Positions 1-9,412 of a stretch of DNA of 64,000 nt are shown one piece after another. The notes under the pieces are model-generated. The model had not been told where the DNA came from. It was given only the letters and a program-made list of their open reading frames with translations, and made no database searches. The position numbers and the translations under genes are program-made. The first letter of the stretch is position 1; every line of letters starts with the position of its first letter. Source of the DNA: an uncultured Rubripirellula sp. (GTDB lineage Bacteria; Planctomycetota; Planctomycetia; Pirellulales; Pirellulaceae); contig CALJHC010000003.1 of the NCBI GenBank assembly GCA_938075415.1, positions 62,001 through 126,000 of the forward strand, read 5' to 3'.

Positions 1-1
1 A

Positions 2-2188
2 CCGGAAAGCATCTTCACCGTTCCAACCGGTGGCGAACACCGAAGTCACGCGATTCGAAAAGGAAAGCAGGGCAATTGGTTTTTGATCACGGGCAACGAC
101 TGCGACTCATTGTTCGCTCATCAAAACTCAACCAAAACAATGATCCCCTCGCCGCGAGCTGGAGCGATTTGGAAAATCTCCGATGACTGGACTCAGTTTG
201 AAGTCTGGGCTCATGGATTCCGCAATGCCTATGACTTTGATTTTGCAGCTGACGGAAAAATCATCACATTCGACAGCGATGGCGAGCGTGATGTTTCCTT
301 ACCTTGGTACCGACCAACTCGTGTGTTTGAGGTCCAGCAGGGACAAGACGCTGGCTGGGTTAGCCGCAGTTGGAAACGCAGCAACATCGATCCATTGATG
401 CCTGAAGTCCTTGCCGAATTTGGCCGCGGTTCGCCCACTGGAGTCAAACGTTCACCCAATGGCCGAATGCCTCTAGCACTTCATAACGGGACATTCGTGC
501 TTGATTGGACCTTCGGGAAAGTACTCTTTGTGTCCGACCAAGGAGACACTCACTGCATCGTGAAACCAATGGGCACACAAGGGTTTCCCGTCACCGACAT
601 TGAAGTTTTTGACAATGACCAGATTATTGTCAGCACTGGCGGCAGAGGCAGCGAAGGAGCCCTTTACCTGATTAGCTCAGTCGAACCAGGCAAAACCCTT
701 CGCTCACCCAACAGTCTTACCGAGGGTGGACAACGTCCCGAATCTGATGAGTCCAAACTGACCCCTCTCCTTCGAAAAGTCAGAGACCAAACGAGCCTGG
801 TAATTCACCCCGAACTGGCTCGAACCGCCGTTGATGCGATGCAGCGGATCGGAATCAGACGCGATCAATTCATCGACGCCCTATCGCTATTGATTGAAAG
901 CCTCGGTGGCCTCGGCCCCGGCAATCCGAAGGACGCGAGAGGAAAGACACAGGTCGCCGCCGTTTTTGATGGCTACCGAGGACGAATACGCCCCCGCATC
1001 TCCGAGGAACTCGCTGCAGAGGCAAGTTCGTTTCTGCTTGATTCAATCGGCAAGCACCAACTCGACCAAGAACTTTTGGACCAAATCATTCGAACGTTGG
1101 CAGTCTTGGAACCCGAGAGCCAACGCGCGCTCAACGTCTTAATCGACGAAATTGACAAGGTAGAATCCCCAACCGCCAAACTGCATCGATTAATTGCGGT
1201 CGCAAGAATACCTGCCAAGAGAAACGACTTACAGACCGAACGGATCGCAGCTGCGATGCTGCAAATCCCAAGGTTAATCCGAGAACAGGGGATGCGAGTG
1301 GATCGGCACTGGCCCATCAGACTGGCCGAACTCTTCGAAGCCCTTCAATACCGGGACTCTCTGCTACCAAGTCGACTGGTAGCCTCCCTGGATTTTGGAA
1401 ATCCTGCAGATCTCGTGTGGATGGAACGTATGGACCCGGAGAACCTCGAGCGTGCGAGGCAAAAACTGCTCTCCCGGCCGGAGATTCGAAACAACTCAGA
1501 AATAGCGATGTTCATCGCCCTCGGTCACGATGTCGTCCCTCGACCCGTGATTCGCCAATGGATGGAAACAGAGACGACCCGACCGGCAGCAATCATTGCG
1601 ATCACCAACGATGCCCGACCATCAGACCTGCCTACTCTTCAACAGGCAGCTTGGTCCACCGATCCACTGATTAGAAAACGTTCCAGAGACGCACTTAAAC
1701 GTCTTGATGCGATGGTTCCTCCACGACCCGGATCTGATCATTTGATCATCGACTGGGAAGTACGCTCTCAAACAATCCTTGAATTAGCAGGCGACTCCAA
1801 TTTAGGATTAAGAACCTTCAAGGATCTCAAATGCGATGTTTGCCATGATGGGCAAAAAGCAACAGGTCCCAACCTAAGTGGGATTGGAAAACGATTCGGA
1901 CCCAAGGATCTGCTCAGATCAATTTATGACCCCAGTGACTCGATACCTGATCGCTACCAGCAAAAACAAATTGCTATTTCCGACGGTCGCATCCTTAGTG
2001 GCATCCCCATCTACAATAGCGTCGATGGGATAACGCTGGTCAACCTGGAAGGCGAAACGATACGCATCAACCATGATCAAATCATGAATTCTAAAAATTC
2101 ACCCACATCTTTCATGCCCGAAGGTCTGCTGGACACCTTAAATAATCAACAGATCGCTGACCTCATCTCCTACCTTCAAACAAGATAA
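2..2188 (+). CDS. PVC-type haem-binding propeller protein, 5' partial
   Basis: The frame is open to the left edge of the window, so the true start lies outside; 728 residues are visible. The first third resembles the C-terminal blades of a soluble-glucose-dehydrogenase-like propeller, with the family signature RNAYD...DSDGE...WYRPT and GRGSPTG. A helical HEAT-like region follows. The last ~120 residues form a cytochrome-c-like domain with a CDVCH haem-attachment site (first Cys near visible residue 611) and the family sequence GPNLSGIGKRF. Family knowledge: such planctomycete/Verrucomicrobia proteins are exported and are presumed to take part in sugar oxidation, but the substrate is unknown. 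It shares architecture with the 1267-residue protein at 44370-48173. The downstream sulfatase is 318 nt away on the same strand. The domain call is firm; the function is inferred. Confidence 0.85.
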   Translation, partial: PESIFTVPTGGEHRSHAIRKGKQGNWFLITGNDCDSLFAHQNSTKTMIPSPRAGAIWKISDDWTQFEVWAHGFRNAYDFDFAADGKIITFDSDGERDVSLPWYRPTRVFEVQQGQDAGWVSRSWKRSNIDPLMPEVLAEFGRGSPTGVKRSPNGRMPLALHNGTFVLDWTFGKVLFVSDQGDTHCIVKPMGTQGFPVTDIEVFDNDQIIVSTGGRGSEGALYLISSVEPGKTLRSPNSLTEGGQRPESDESKLTPLLRKVRDQTSLVIHPELARTAVDAMQRIGIRRDQFIDALSLLIESLGGLGPGNPKDARGKTQVAAVFDGYRGRIRPRISEELAAEASSFLLDSIGKHQLDQELLDQIIRTLAVLEPESQRALNVLIDEIDKVESPTAKLHRLIAVARIPAKRNDLQTERIAAAMLQIPRLIREQGMRVDRHWPIRLAELFEALQYRDSLLPSRLVASLDFGNPADLVWMERMDPENLERARQKLLSRPEIRNNSEIAMFIALGHDVVPRPVIRQWMETETTRPAAIIAITNDARPSDLPTLQQAAWSTDPLIRKRSRDALKRLDAMVPPRPGSDHLIIDWEVRSQTILELAGDSNLGLRTFKDLKCDVCHDGQKATGPNLSGIGKRFGPKDLLRSIYDPSDSIPDRYQQKQIAISDGRILSGIPIYNSVDGITLVNLEGETIRINHDQIMNSKNSPTSFMPEGLLDTLNNQQIADLISYLQTR

Positions 2189-2506
2189 TCCACAAAAATC
2201 CAATCGATAAAAAACAAACAGAGCTGTCAGGATCTCAAAGGTGTGACGACCACTTCTTCATTACCTGTCTTTTCAGATGACGAAAAAAAGCCGGAATACA
2301 TGGGCAGAGGCCAATCTTTCACTTGCACCACTTCCCAATGATCTGTTTCTCAGAAATCCGCCGACGATGCTTTCACTATTCAGGCACGACCAACAAGTAA
2401 GCATTTTAATTGTTGGAGACATCGAAAAAGACCCTAACTCCTACCGCCTACAATCAACCGACAGAACCACCCACTGACATTATCGAAGACCGCGAAAGAC
2501 ATTTCC
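2189..2506. other. intergenic gap, no gene seen
   Basis: The 318 nt between the haem-binding protein and the sulfatase contain short open frames of 64-66 codons without a ribosome-binding site or recognisable sequence. I see no terminator hairpin with a T-run. It presumably holds the sulfatase promoter. Confidence 0.4.
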
Positions 2507-3940
2507 ATGAAGACCTGCCTACTCAGTCTGATCGTCACCCTCGCTTTGCTTGGCCAAGTCGGCGCATCCGAAACGCCGCCCAATATCATCGTCTTGCTTT
2601 GTGATGACCTCGGTTACGGCGATCTGGAATGCTATGGCCACCCGACGATCAAAACGCCAAATCTTAACCGTTTGGCGGCGGAGGGCATTCGCTTTAGTGA
2701 TTGCTACTCAGCAGCTCCGGTCTGCTCACCATCCCGGGTCGGACTGCTCACCGGAAGAAGTCCCAATCGAGCAGGGGTTTATGATTGGATCCCCGAGGCA
2801 GGAAAACCAACGGCGAACCTTCGACATCTTGTTCATATGCGCCAACAGGAACAAACCATTGCCCAGTTCCTGCGACCGGCAGGTTACAAAACTTGTCAGG
2901 TCGGCAAATGGCACTGTAACTCAAGGTTTAATCAGCCCACTCAACCACAACCCGGCGACTTTGGATTTGATCACTGGCTTGCGACGCAAAACAACGCTGC
3001 CCCATCCCATGAAAACCCAACCAACTTCGTCAGAAATGGGACGCGAATCGGGCCGATCAAAGGATACAGCTGTCAGCTAATCGTTGACGAGGCTATCGAC
3101 TGGCTATCGAAAGACAAAAACTCTTCTCCCTTCTTCCTATTTGTCGCATTCCACGAGCCACACGAACCAGTCGCCTCACCCGAATCGATGGTCCAGCACT
3201 ACCTTTCGTCGGCGAAAACCAAAGACCAAGCTCAATACTTCGCCAACGTCGCAAACATCGATGATGCCGTTGGCCGACTGATTCACCAACTCGATGAAAT
3301 GCAACTTCGGGAAAACACGATCATCATTTTCACCTCGGACAACGGCCCTGAAACGCTCAATCGTTATCGATCAGCCAATCGGTCATACGGACAGTCGGGT
3401 CCACTCAAAGGAATGAAACTTCACACAACCGAAGCTGGGTTTCGAGTCGCCGGAATCCTTAACTGGAAGAATCATTTGCCTAAGGCTTTAATTGGTTCCG
3501 TCAATGAGACTCCCATAACAGCACTCGACTTCCTACCAACTTTTTGCGAATTGGCGAATGCATCAATACCTGCTGACCATCACCTTGATGGAACCTCAAT
3601 CACTCCAATTCTCAGGAACGATCAATTCGAGAGAAAAAAACCACTGATCTGGGCCTATTACAATGCGATTAACGACGCCCGGATTGCAATGCGTGACGGT
3701 CAATGGAAAGTTCTTGCCAAACTCAATGGTGGAAAGACCCGAAAACTGACAAACCTCACGCGGGATACTTTACCGCTGGTTCGAGATGCAGAACTGACCG
3801 ATTTCGAGATTTACAATCTGCAAACAGATATTCAAGAGCAAAATAACCTTGCGTCATCGAATCCGGAATTAACCAAGCGGCTTTCTAAAAAACTGCTCGA
3901 TGAATATCGAACGCTCGTTAACGAATCACATGTGTGGTAG
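2507..3940 (+). CDS. secreted sulfatase (arylsulfatase family)
   Basis: A type I sulfatase of 477 residues, expected to hydrolyse sulfate esters, probably on sulfated polysaccharides, outside the cytoplasm. Residues 1-20 form a signal peptide ending near GASE. The catalytic signature C73-S-P-S-R77, followed by LLTGR, is the site where Cys is oxidised to formylglycine. The N-terminal metal-binding DD pair is seen in LCDDLGYGD, and FTSDNGPE supplies the later Asp/Asn metal ligands. The GKWH motif and an HEPHEP segment complete the usual active-site set. Length is normal for the family. The native substrate cannot be read from the sequence. No anaerobic or formylglycine-generating maturase lies nearby. 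The gene converges on mutS, which ends 121 nt away on the other strand. Confidence 0.93.
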   Translation: MKTCLLSLIVTLALLGQVGASETPPNIIVLLCDDLGYGDLECYGHPTIKTPNLNRLAAEGIRFSDCYSAAPVCSPSRVGLLTGRSPNRAGVYDWIPEAGKPTANLRHLVHMRQQEQTIAQFLRPAGYKTCQVGKWHCNSRFNQPTQPQPGDFGFDHWLATQNNAAPSHENPTNFVRNGTRIGPIKGYSCQLIVDEAIDWLSKDKNSSPFFLFVAFHEPHEPVASPESMVQHYLSSAKTKDQAQYFANVANIDDAVGRLIHQLDEMQLRENTIIIFTSDNGPETLNRYRSANRSYGQSGPLKGMKLHTTEAGFRVAGILNWKNHLPKALIGSVNETPITALDFLPTFCELANASIPADHHLDGTSITPILRNDQFERKKPLIWAYYNAINDARIAMRDGQWKVLAKLNGGKTRKLTNLTRDTLPLVRDAELTDFEIYNLQTDIQEQNNLASSNPELTKRLSKKLLDEYRTLVNESHVW

Positions 3941-3963
3941 ATAAAAAACTCGGGCAACGATCA

Positions 3964-3992
3964 GGGTGATCCTTCGCGATCACGCGTCACCC
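3964..3992. terminator. hairpin between convergent genes
   Basis: Two nested inverted repeats lie between the sulfatase stop and the mutS stop: GGGTGA/TCACCC (3964-3969 with 3987-3992) and, alternatively, GTGATC/GATCAC (3966-3971 with 3978-3983). There is no immediate T-run on either strand, so this is only a terminator-like structure. Confidence 0.35.
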
Positions 3993-4060
3993 CTACCATT
4001 AAAATTTGCCGAACCAGAGAAGTCGTCGAGGTCAGCGAGCGACTATCTTGAGAATGCATC

Positions 4061-6682
4061 CTAGGACGGGGATTTTGTTTGCAAATCCGCACGCGCCTGT
4101 TGCAGGAATTGCATTGCCTCAAGCGGTGTCATGGCATCAATTTCGAGTTTCTGAATTTGCTCGAGAAGCGGATGATCAGCTAATCCAAACAGTGTTAGCT
4201 GAAACTGGCCACTGGACTCTGAAGCACCCGGAGTCCGGATGGTCGGCCGGTCCAAAGCATCTCGGTGATCCGCCTCTAATTGAGCCAAAACATCTTTTGC
4301 ACGCTCGTTGACGGCACTGGGAATCCCCGCAAGCCTCGCAACATGAATGCCATAACTTTTGTCCGCGCCACCTCGGATAATACGATGCAGAAAAACCACC
4401 TCATCATTCCATTCCTTCACCGCAACATTCAAGTTGCAAACCCTCGGCAGAGATTCTTCAAGTTGCGTCAATTCATGGTAATGGGTGGCGAAAAGTGTTC
4501 GGCAACCAATTTGCTCATGTAGATGCTCGGTGATCGCCCAAGCGAGTGAGAGACCATCATAAGTACTTGTACCTCGGCCAATCTCGTCAAGTATCACCAG
4601 ACTACGGGATGTCGCTGTATTCAAAATCCGAGCTGTCTCTACCATCTCGACCATAAAGGTACTTTGGCCGCGGCTCAACTCATCGCTTGCACCCACCCTC
4701 GCGAAGATACGATCGGCAATCCCGATTTCAGCCGATTCAGCCGGCACATTGGAACCTGCCTGAGCAAGTAACGTGATCAGTGCTATTTGTCGGATATACG
4801 TGCTCTTGCCGGCCATGTTGGGTCCGGTGATCAGCAAAATCATGCCCTCCTCAGGCGACTGCGTGCAGTCGTTGGGAACAAATTCTCCCTGCGGTAAGGT
4901 GACGTCGAGAACAGGATGCCGTCCCGAATCAATTTTCAAAATAGAATCTTCGTTGAGGGATGGTCGAACCCAACGCCGCTGTGAGGCAAGTTCAGCAAGC
5001 GAAGCATAAACATCAACCTCCGCGACAGCAGCGGCGACCTCCTGCAGCACAGGCAAATGCTGATGAGTCGCTTCTCGTAATTGCTGAAACAACAATTGCT
5101 CTCGCGCCGTCGCTTTCTCATCGGCCGCGAGAACGGTCTCTTCGTACTCTTTCAATTCAGGAGTGATGAAGCGTTCGCAATTTTTCAAAGTTTGCTTGCG
5201 AATGAAATGCGGTGGAACATGATCCCGATGGGCATTGGTGACCTCGAGATAGTACCCAAAGACTTTGTTGTAACCAACCTTCAGATTCTGGATTCCAGTC
5301 TCATCCATCTGCTTTCTTTGATAAGCAGCAATCCATTCTTTGCCCCCGCGAGCCAACTCTCGAAGGTGATCTAGATCAACGTCGTAACCCGAACGGATAA
5401 AGTTCCCGTCGGATGCAAAAACGGGACACTCATCTGCGAGTGCCTTCTCAAGCATTTCACAAAGATCAGGACATAGATGGAGATGCGACTCCACCCAAAG
5501 CAAACGGGCAGGATCTCTTCCTGAAAGTTTTGACTTCAGTTCGGGAAGTCCTTTAAGTGTGCTGGCCACCTGCTGTAAATCGCGGGGACCTGTTCGGCCG
5601 GTCGCAATTCGTGCGAGCAGTCGTGTCAAATCGTATGTCTCTTTGAGAAGCTCGCGAACCTCTCCTCGAAGCGAGGCTTCGTCGACTAATTCTTCGACTG
5701 CATCTTGACGAGCAATGATTGCCAAACGATCAATCAACGGTGCCGCGATCCAATCCGCGAGTAAACGCGAACCCATTGAAGTGCAGGTACGATCCATGAC
5801 GCCCAGCAATGAACCCTCTCGGGAGCCACTACGCAACGTGCGGGTCACCTCGAGACTGCGACGTGTCGCTGCATCAATCTGGAGGAATCCACTTCGATGG
5901 TGCGCCGAGATTGACCTAAAGTGATCCAACCCACCTCGCTGTGTTTCCTCAAGGTACGCCAATGCTGCACCTGCAGCTCGAACCGCGATTGAGTCAGAGG
6001 ATTCGAAACCAAACCCTTCAAGGTTGTGAACCGAAAATTGCTTCTGTAGTATCTCGATTGATGCATCTTCAGCAAAAGACCAGGCAGGACGCGCTGTCCA
6101 TGACCAAGGCGCGGTGCTGTCCGGTGAGAATCTTGGATCATCTTCACGGTACAAAACTTCGGCTGGGCCGATGCGAGCCAACTCATCCTCCACTCTGGAT
6201 GCTGGAAAAACACCGGCCTCAAAACGACCACTGGAGAGTTCAGCCCAAGCAATACCCACCGTTTCCGCTTCACGCCCTTTTTTCTTTGAGGACGACAAGC
6301 AAACAGCAGCAAGGTAATTGGTCTCTCGAGGATCTAGTAAACCGTCGTCAGTCAACGTTCCCGCACTGACAACCCGAGTGATCTCTCGCTTGACGAGTCC
6401 TTTCGCAAGCTTCGGGTCTTCAACTTGCTCACAAACCGCTGCGCGGTAACCTGCACGAATCAGTTTTTGAAGATAAGGGTCTAGCTGGTGATGCGGGAAA
6501 CCCGCCATCGCCGTGGGATTCTCGCTGTCCTTGTCGCGACTTGTCAGGGTCAAGCCAAGTACCTTGGCCCCGATTTTCGCGTCCTCCAGAAACAGTTCGT
6601 AAAAATCACCCATGCGGAAAAACAGCAGTGCGTCTCCGCAAGCTGTCTTCGCTTCGTGGTATTGTCTCATCATCGGTGTCAT
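4061..6682 (-). CDS. mutS: DNA mismatch repair protein MutS
   Basis: The mismatch-recognition ATPase MutS, about 873 residues, close to the bacterial norm. The N-terminal mismatch-binding domain carries the F-x-E motif (RMGDFYELF), in which Phe stacks on the mispaired base. The core, lever and clamp domains follow. The ATPase has the Walker A GPNMAGKST at about residue 618, the Walker B LVILDEIGRGTSTYDG near 695, and the TLFATHYHEL switch segment. I chose the ATG at 6682 (MTPMMRQY) because TAGGA lies about nine bases upstream and the alignment of MutS proteins starts here; an upstream start at 6727 would add 15 unusual residues. No mutL is nearby, which is common. The downstream neighbour is convergent, so mutS is probably transcribed alone. 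Confidence 0.97.
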   Translation of the reverse strand: MTPMMRQYHEAKTACGDALLFFRMGDFYELFLEDAKIGAKVLGLTLTSRDKDSENPTAMAGFPHHQLDPYLQKLIRAGYRAAVCEQVEDPKLAKGLVKREITRVVSAGTLTDDGLLDPRETNYLAAVCLSSSKKKGREAETVGIAWAELSSGRFEAGVFPASRVEDELARIGPAEVLYREDDPRFSPDSTAPWSWTARPAWSFAEDASIEILQKQFSVHNLEGFGFESSDSIAVRAAGAALAYLEETQRGGLDHFRSISAHHRSGFLQIDAATRRSLEVTRTLRSGSREGSLLGVMDRTCTSMGSRLLADWIAAPLIDRLAIIARQDAVEELVDEASLRGEVRELLKETYDLTRLLARIATGRTGPRDLQQVASTLKGLPELKSKLSGRDPARLLWVESHLHLCPDLCEMLEKALADECPVFASDGNFIRSGYDVDLDHLRELARGGKEWIAAYQRKQMDETGIQNLKVGYNKVFGYYLEVTNAHRDHVPPHFIRKQTLKNCERFITPELKEYEETVLAADEKATAREQLLFQQLREATHQHLPVLQEVAAAVAEVDVYASLAELASQRRWVRPSLNEDSILKIDSGRHPVLDVTLPQGEFVPNDCTQSPEEGMILLITGPNMAGKSTYIRQIALITLLAQAGSNVPAESAEIGIADRIFARVGASDELSRGQSTFMVEMVETARILNTATSRSLVILDEIGRGTSTYDGLSLAWAITEHLHEQIGCRTLFATHYHELTQLEESLPRVCNLNVAVKEWNDEVVFLHRIIRGGADKSYGIHVARLAGIPSAVNERAKDVLAQLEADHRDALDRPTIRTPGASESSGQFQLTLFGLADHPLLEQIQKLEIDAMTPLEAMQFLQQARADLQTKSPS

Positions 6683-6975
6683 AGGCAGAATCCTACCGAT
6701 TTCAATGACCAACGCCCAGTCGCCCAAGCCTTCGAACGGGCCCGTAAAACAAATTGAACAGGTCGAGGCCTGAAATCAGCCGAGCCTCGACCTAGTGGTG
6801 CAACAAGGATTCGACGATCATTCGACATAAGTCCGCCCCGAAGTCAAAAGATACCGACTGGGTAAAACCGGCAAAAAAGAGTCTTCACTTCGGCCGCCAG
6901 AGTTCAGGGAATGAGCCAATATCAATCTGCCCAACATGGGTTTACCTGGTGAACCCTCATCGGAATCCGTTTTCC

Positions 6976-7752
6976 TTACATCTTTGAGTAGGACTTGGGC
7001 GATAACACATACTTGTAAATTTTGCTGACCGTTCCCTTGTACTTCTGCACCTCTTTCAGTACCTGCCAGTCCGGGTGAACACGAAAATCTTGCCAAGCTT
7101 GATTTCTAGCTTCTTCGTTTGGGTACAGGGTCAAATAGCTCAAACTAGGTGTGAAGGGCCCCACGAGAGCCTGCCCGATGAAAATTGGCTGAATTCCACA
7201 GTCCAAAAAAATCGGTACCTCACCTGCATTGAACATTTCAACTTTGAGGTTTCCCAGACGCTCATTTGCACTCTCGTAAATCCTCAACTCATAAACGCGT
7301 TCGTCGCTACTGAGGCTATCTTTTTGCACCTTCAAGATCGGCATGCAATCCATCGAAATCAACAATTCGCTTTCGATCCTTTCAAACGGTGCATCTCGGG
7401 GCCCTCGATCAAGATATGACTTACCATCAGATAGATGCTTTTCATCAGATTGCAACGCCGACTGAACCTCCGCGATCTGATCGGCACTGTTGTAAGGAAT
7501 CACAACGACGATGCGTTCGCTTCCAGTCGTATCAGCAGAGGAATTGCTGAACACTCCGACGGGTCCAATCCCCTGACGATTCAACGCAGGAACCAAGGCC
7601 GATTCCAAGTAGTCGTCAATCGCGGCACCGTCGCCTTTTTCCCCCAGAACATAGCTGCGGATTTCATAATACTGGTGCGAGTCGGCACCACTTGTTTTGG
7701 TATTCATCAGTACACACAACGAAATCGACAGAAATGCGAATAAGCGGTTCAT
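6976..7752 (-). CDS. exported NIPSNAP-family protein
   Basis: A 258-residue protein with a signal peptide (MNRLFAFLSISLCVLM..., cleavage near TSGA) followed by two tandem NIPSNAP-like ferredoxin-fold domains. The first starts at YYEIRSYVLGEKG and the second at VYELRIYESANERLG. The repeated pattern Y-E-[IL]-R-x-Y and the late Trp/Pro cluster are typical of planctomycete NIPSNAP proteins. Biochemical function is unknown; the fold often binds small hydrophobic ligands or acts as a dimeric barrel. The start at 7752 is preceded by AAGAGAG, a good ribosome-binding site, and places the signal peptide at the N-terminus, unlike the longer alternative at 7788. It is divergent from the TerC gene. Confidence 0.8.
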   Translation of the reverse strand: MNRLFAFLSISLCVLMNTKTSGADSHQYYEIRSYVLGEKGDGAAIDDYLESALVPALNRQGIGPVGVFSNSSADTTGSERIVVVIPYNSADQIAEVQSALQSDEKHLSDGKSYLDRGPRDAPFERIESELLISMDCMPILKVQKDSLSSDERVYELRIYESANERLGNLKVEMFNAGEVPIFLDCGIQPIFIGQALVGPFTPSLSYLTLYPNEEARNQAWQDFRVHPDWQVLKEVQKYKGTVSKIYKYVLSPKSYSKM

Positions 7753-8043
7753 GTTGCTCTCTTGGAAAATCGCTTTGAGTGGTGGCATTGAACGGATCTG
7801 CTCATCATAATCGTTTGCGGTGCATTGTGCTTGATGGGTGAACTATCACCTTCGACGTTACGCTCGGCCCAAGCCGAACTCACCTTGCCCCAACAACTCA
7901 ATCAATTTAAATGATGAAGTAGCGGTAATCCAAATTCACTGGATTGACCGGTGAACGACTGACCCCGTGAACGATTGCCCGTAATCAGATCAGCCACTGA
8001 AACCGCTGATTGCGTCACTCCATTCAGAAACACTGATATTCCA

Positions 8044-8946
8044 ATGCTAGAACTCTCTGAAATCCTATTGAATGTGACCAATGCAATACCATTGGCTGAA
8101 GCGGTCACAGACGGCGCAGCGGACGCAACCCAAGTGGTGGGGGAAAAACTTTTCTCACTCAACAGTGTCTTCACCCTGGGAATGCTGATCGTTCTACAAG
8201 CCGTCTTAGGATTCGATAATCTGCTCTACATATCGATCGAGAGCAAACGTGTTCCTGAGGAACAACAGTCAATGGTTCGCAAAGCTGGAATCAGCCTGGC
8301 GATTATTTTCCGGATTGGCTTACTTTTCGTCCTGGTCAACCTCGTGGAAAAGCTCCAAGGAACTTTTTTTACCATGGACACCAAACCGCTCTCGTTCTCA
8401 CTTTCAGGCCACAGCCTCATTGTGATTGGGGGTGGTGCTTTCATCCTTTGGACAGCCGTCAAAGAGATTTACCACTTACTGGCCGTACATAACCTTGAGA
8501 CAGATCCAAGCAAAACCAAGAGAAGCACGCTCGCAAAATCTGTCACCATGATCGTGATCATGAATATCGTCTTTTCGTTTGACTCCATCCTCAGTGCAAT
8601 GGCTTTAACCAAACTATTCATCATCATGGCGACAGCGATCATCATCAGTGGCTTACTGATGATATGGCTGGCAGATCACGTTGCCGTTTTCTTGCAAAAG
8701 AATCGCATGTACGAGGTGCTTGGACTATTCATCCTATTCATTGTGGGCATCATGCTCGTCAGCGAAGGCGGACACCTTGCAGAAATTGAATTATTCGGCA
8801 CGCACGTCAATGCAATGTCAAAGAGCACTTTCTACTTTGTTCTCAGTGTTCTAATCCTTGTAGATGTTGTTCAATCTCGATACCAAAAAAAGCTTCTGGC
8901 TGAGCAAGAAAGACAAGCACAGGCAGCTAGCCCAGTCAGTTCGTGA
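8044..8946 (+). CDS. TerC-family integral membrane protein
   Basis: A 300-residue polytopic protein of the TerC/Alx family, with about seven to eight membrane segments. Two acidic intramembrane motifs characteristic of the family are visible: GFDNLLYISI in the early helix and FSFDSILSAMA in the middle. Family knowledge: members include the tellurite-resistance protein TerC and Mn(II) exporters or exoenzyme metallation helpers of the Alx/YoaE type. Metal-ion efflux, probably Mn, is therefore the best guess rather than tellurite resistance, as no other ter genes are here. The C-terminus is a charged cytosolic tail. The ATG at 8044 is preferred over an upstream TTG at 7975, although neither has a strong ribosome-binding site. 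Confidence 0.88.
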   Translation: MLELSEILLNVTNAIPLAEAVTDGAADATQVVGEKLFSLNSVFTLGMLIVLQAVLGFDNLLYISIESKRVPEEQQSMVRKAGISLAIIFRIGLLFVLVNLVEKLQGTFFTMDTKPLSFSLSGHSLIVIGGGAFILWTAVKEIYHLLAVHNLETDPSKTKRSTLAKSVTMIVIMNIVFSFDSILSAMALTKLFIIMATAIIISGLLMIWLADHVAVFLQKNRMYEVLGLFILFIVGIMLVSEGGHLAEIELFGTHVNAMSKSTFYFVLSVLILVDVVQSRYQKKLLAEQERQAQAASPVSS

Positions 8947-9412
8947 CATTGAAAGCTTGCACTGAAACGAATGAGCCGAACTACATGAATGGCCGTTCTT
9001 GATCGGCAAGTCTGCTGACTAGCAACGATGCACACCGATCCGACCACTCATCTGAAATCGCCGTTTGATTCGCTAATGCCACGTCTTGGCACCAAGACGA
9101 TTCAGCCATTTCGAAAACGGCCGTTCACAATGCCGCGTGAAAAGCCCAACTTGTTAACGTGCACATCATGTGATTGAAACCATCACCGGTTATGCGCATC
9201 GGAACTCAAAAGGCGATCCTGACCTACATTGAACTGCTCTCAGCAGTGAACGGTCTACCTACCGACAGGGCCAACCTAAGTTGAGAAATCTGCAACTTAG
9301 CTTCACGATTTCAGCGACACCTATCTCGGCAACGATTCCGAAAACGCGGATCGACTTAGCCGCAAAAGCGACAAACCTTCGATCAATTCGGCCGGATACC
9401 ACCTACGTCTGC
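8947..9412. other. intergenic gap between convergent genes
   Basis: The 466 nt between the convergent TerC and dockerin-like genes contain no convincing ORF. The only structure I see is a compact inverted repeat at 9082-9099 (listed separately). Confidence 0.4.
9082..9099. repeat. 8-bp inverted repeat, 2-nt spacer
   Basis: CGTCTTGG and CCAAGACG are perfect inverted copies separated by CA. The spacing is too tight for a normal RNA hairpin, so a dimeric protein-binding site is possible. It lies between convergent genes, where an operator is not expected, so it may be chance. Confidence 0.3.

Noticed and set aside
8044-8946. Tellurite-resistance operon
   Set aside because: Only a TerC-family gene is present; no terA, terB, terD or terZ homologue accompanies it, so Mn or other metal export is a better reading.
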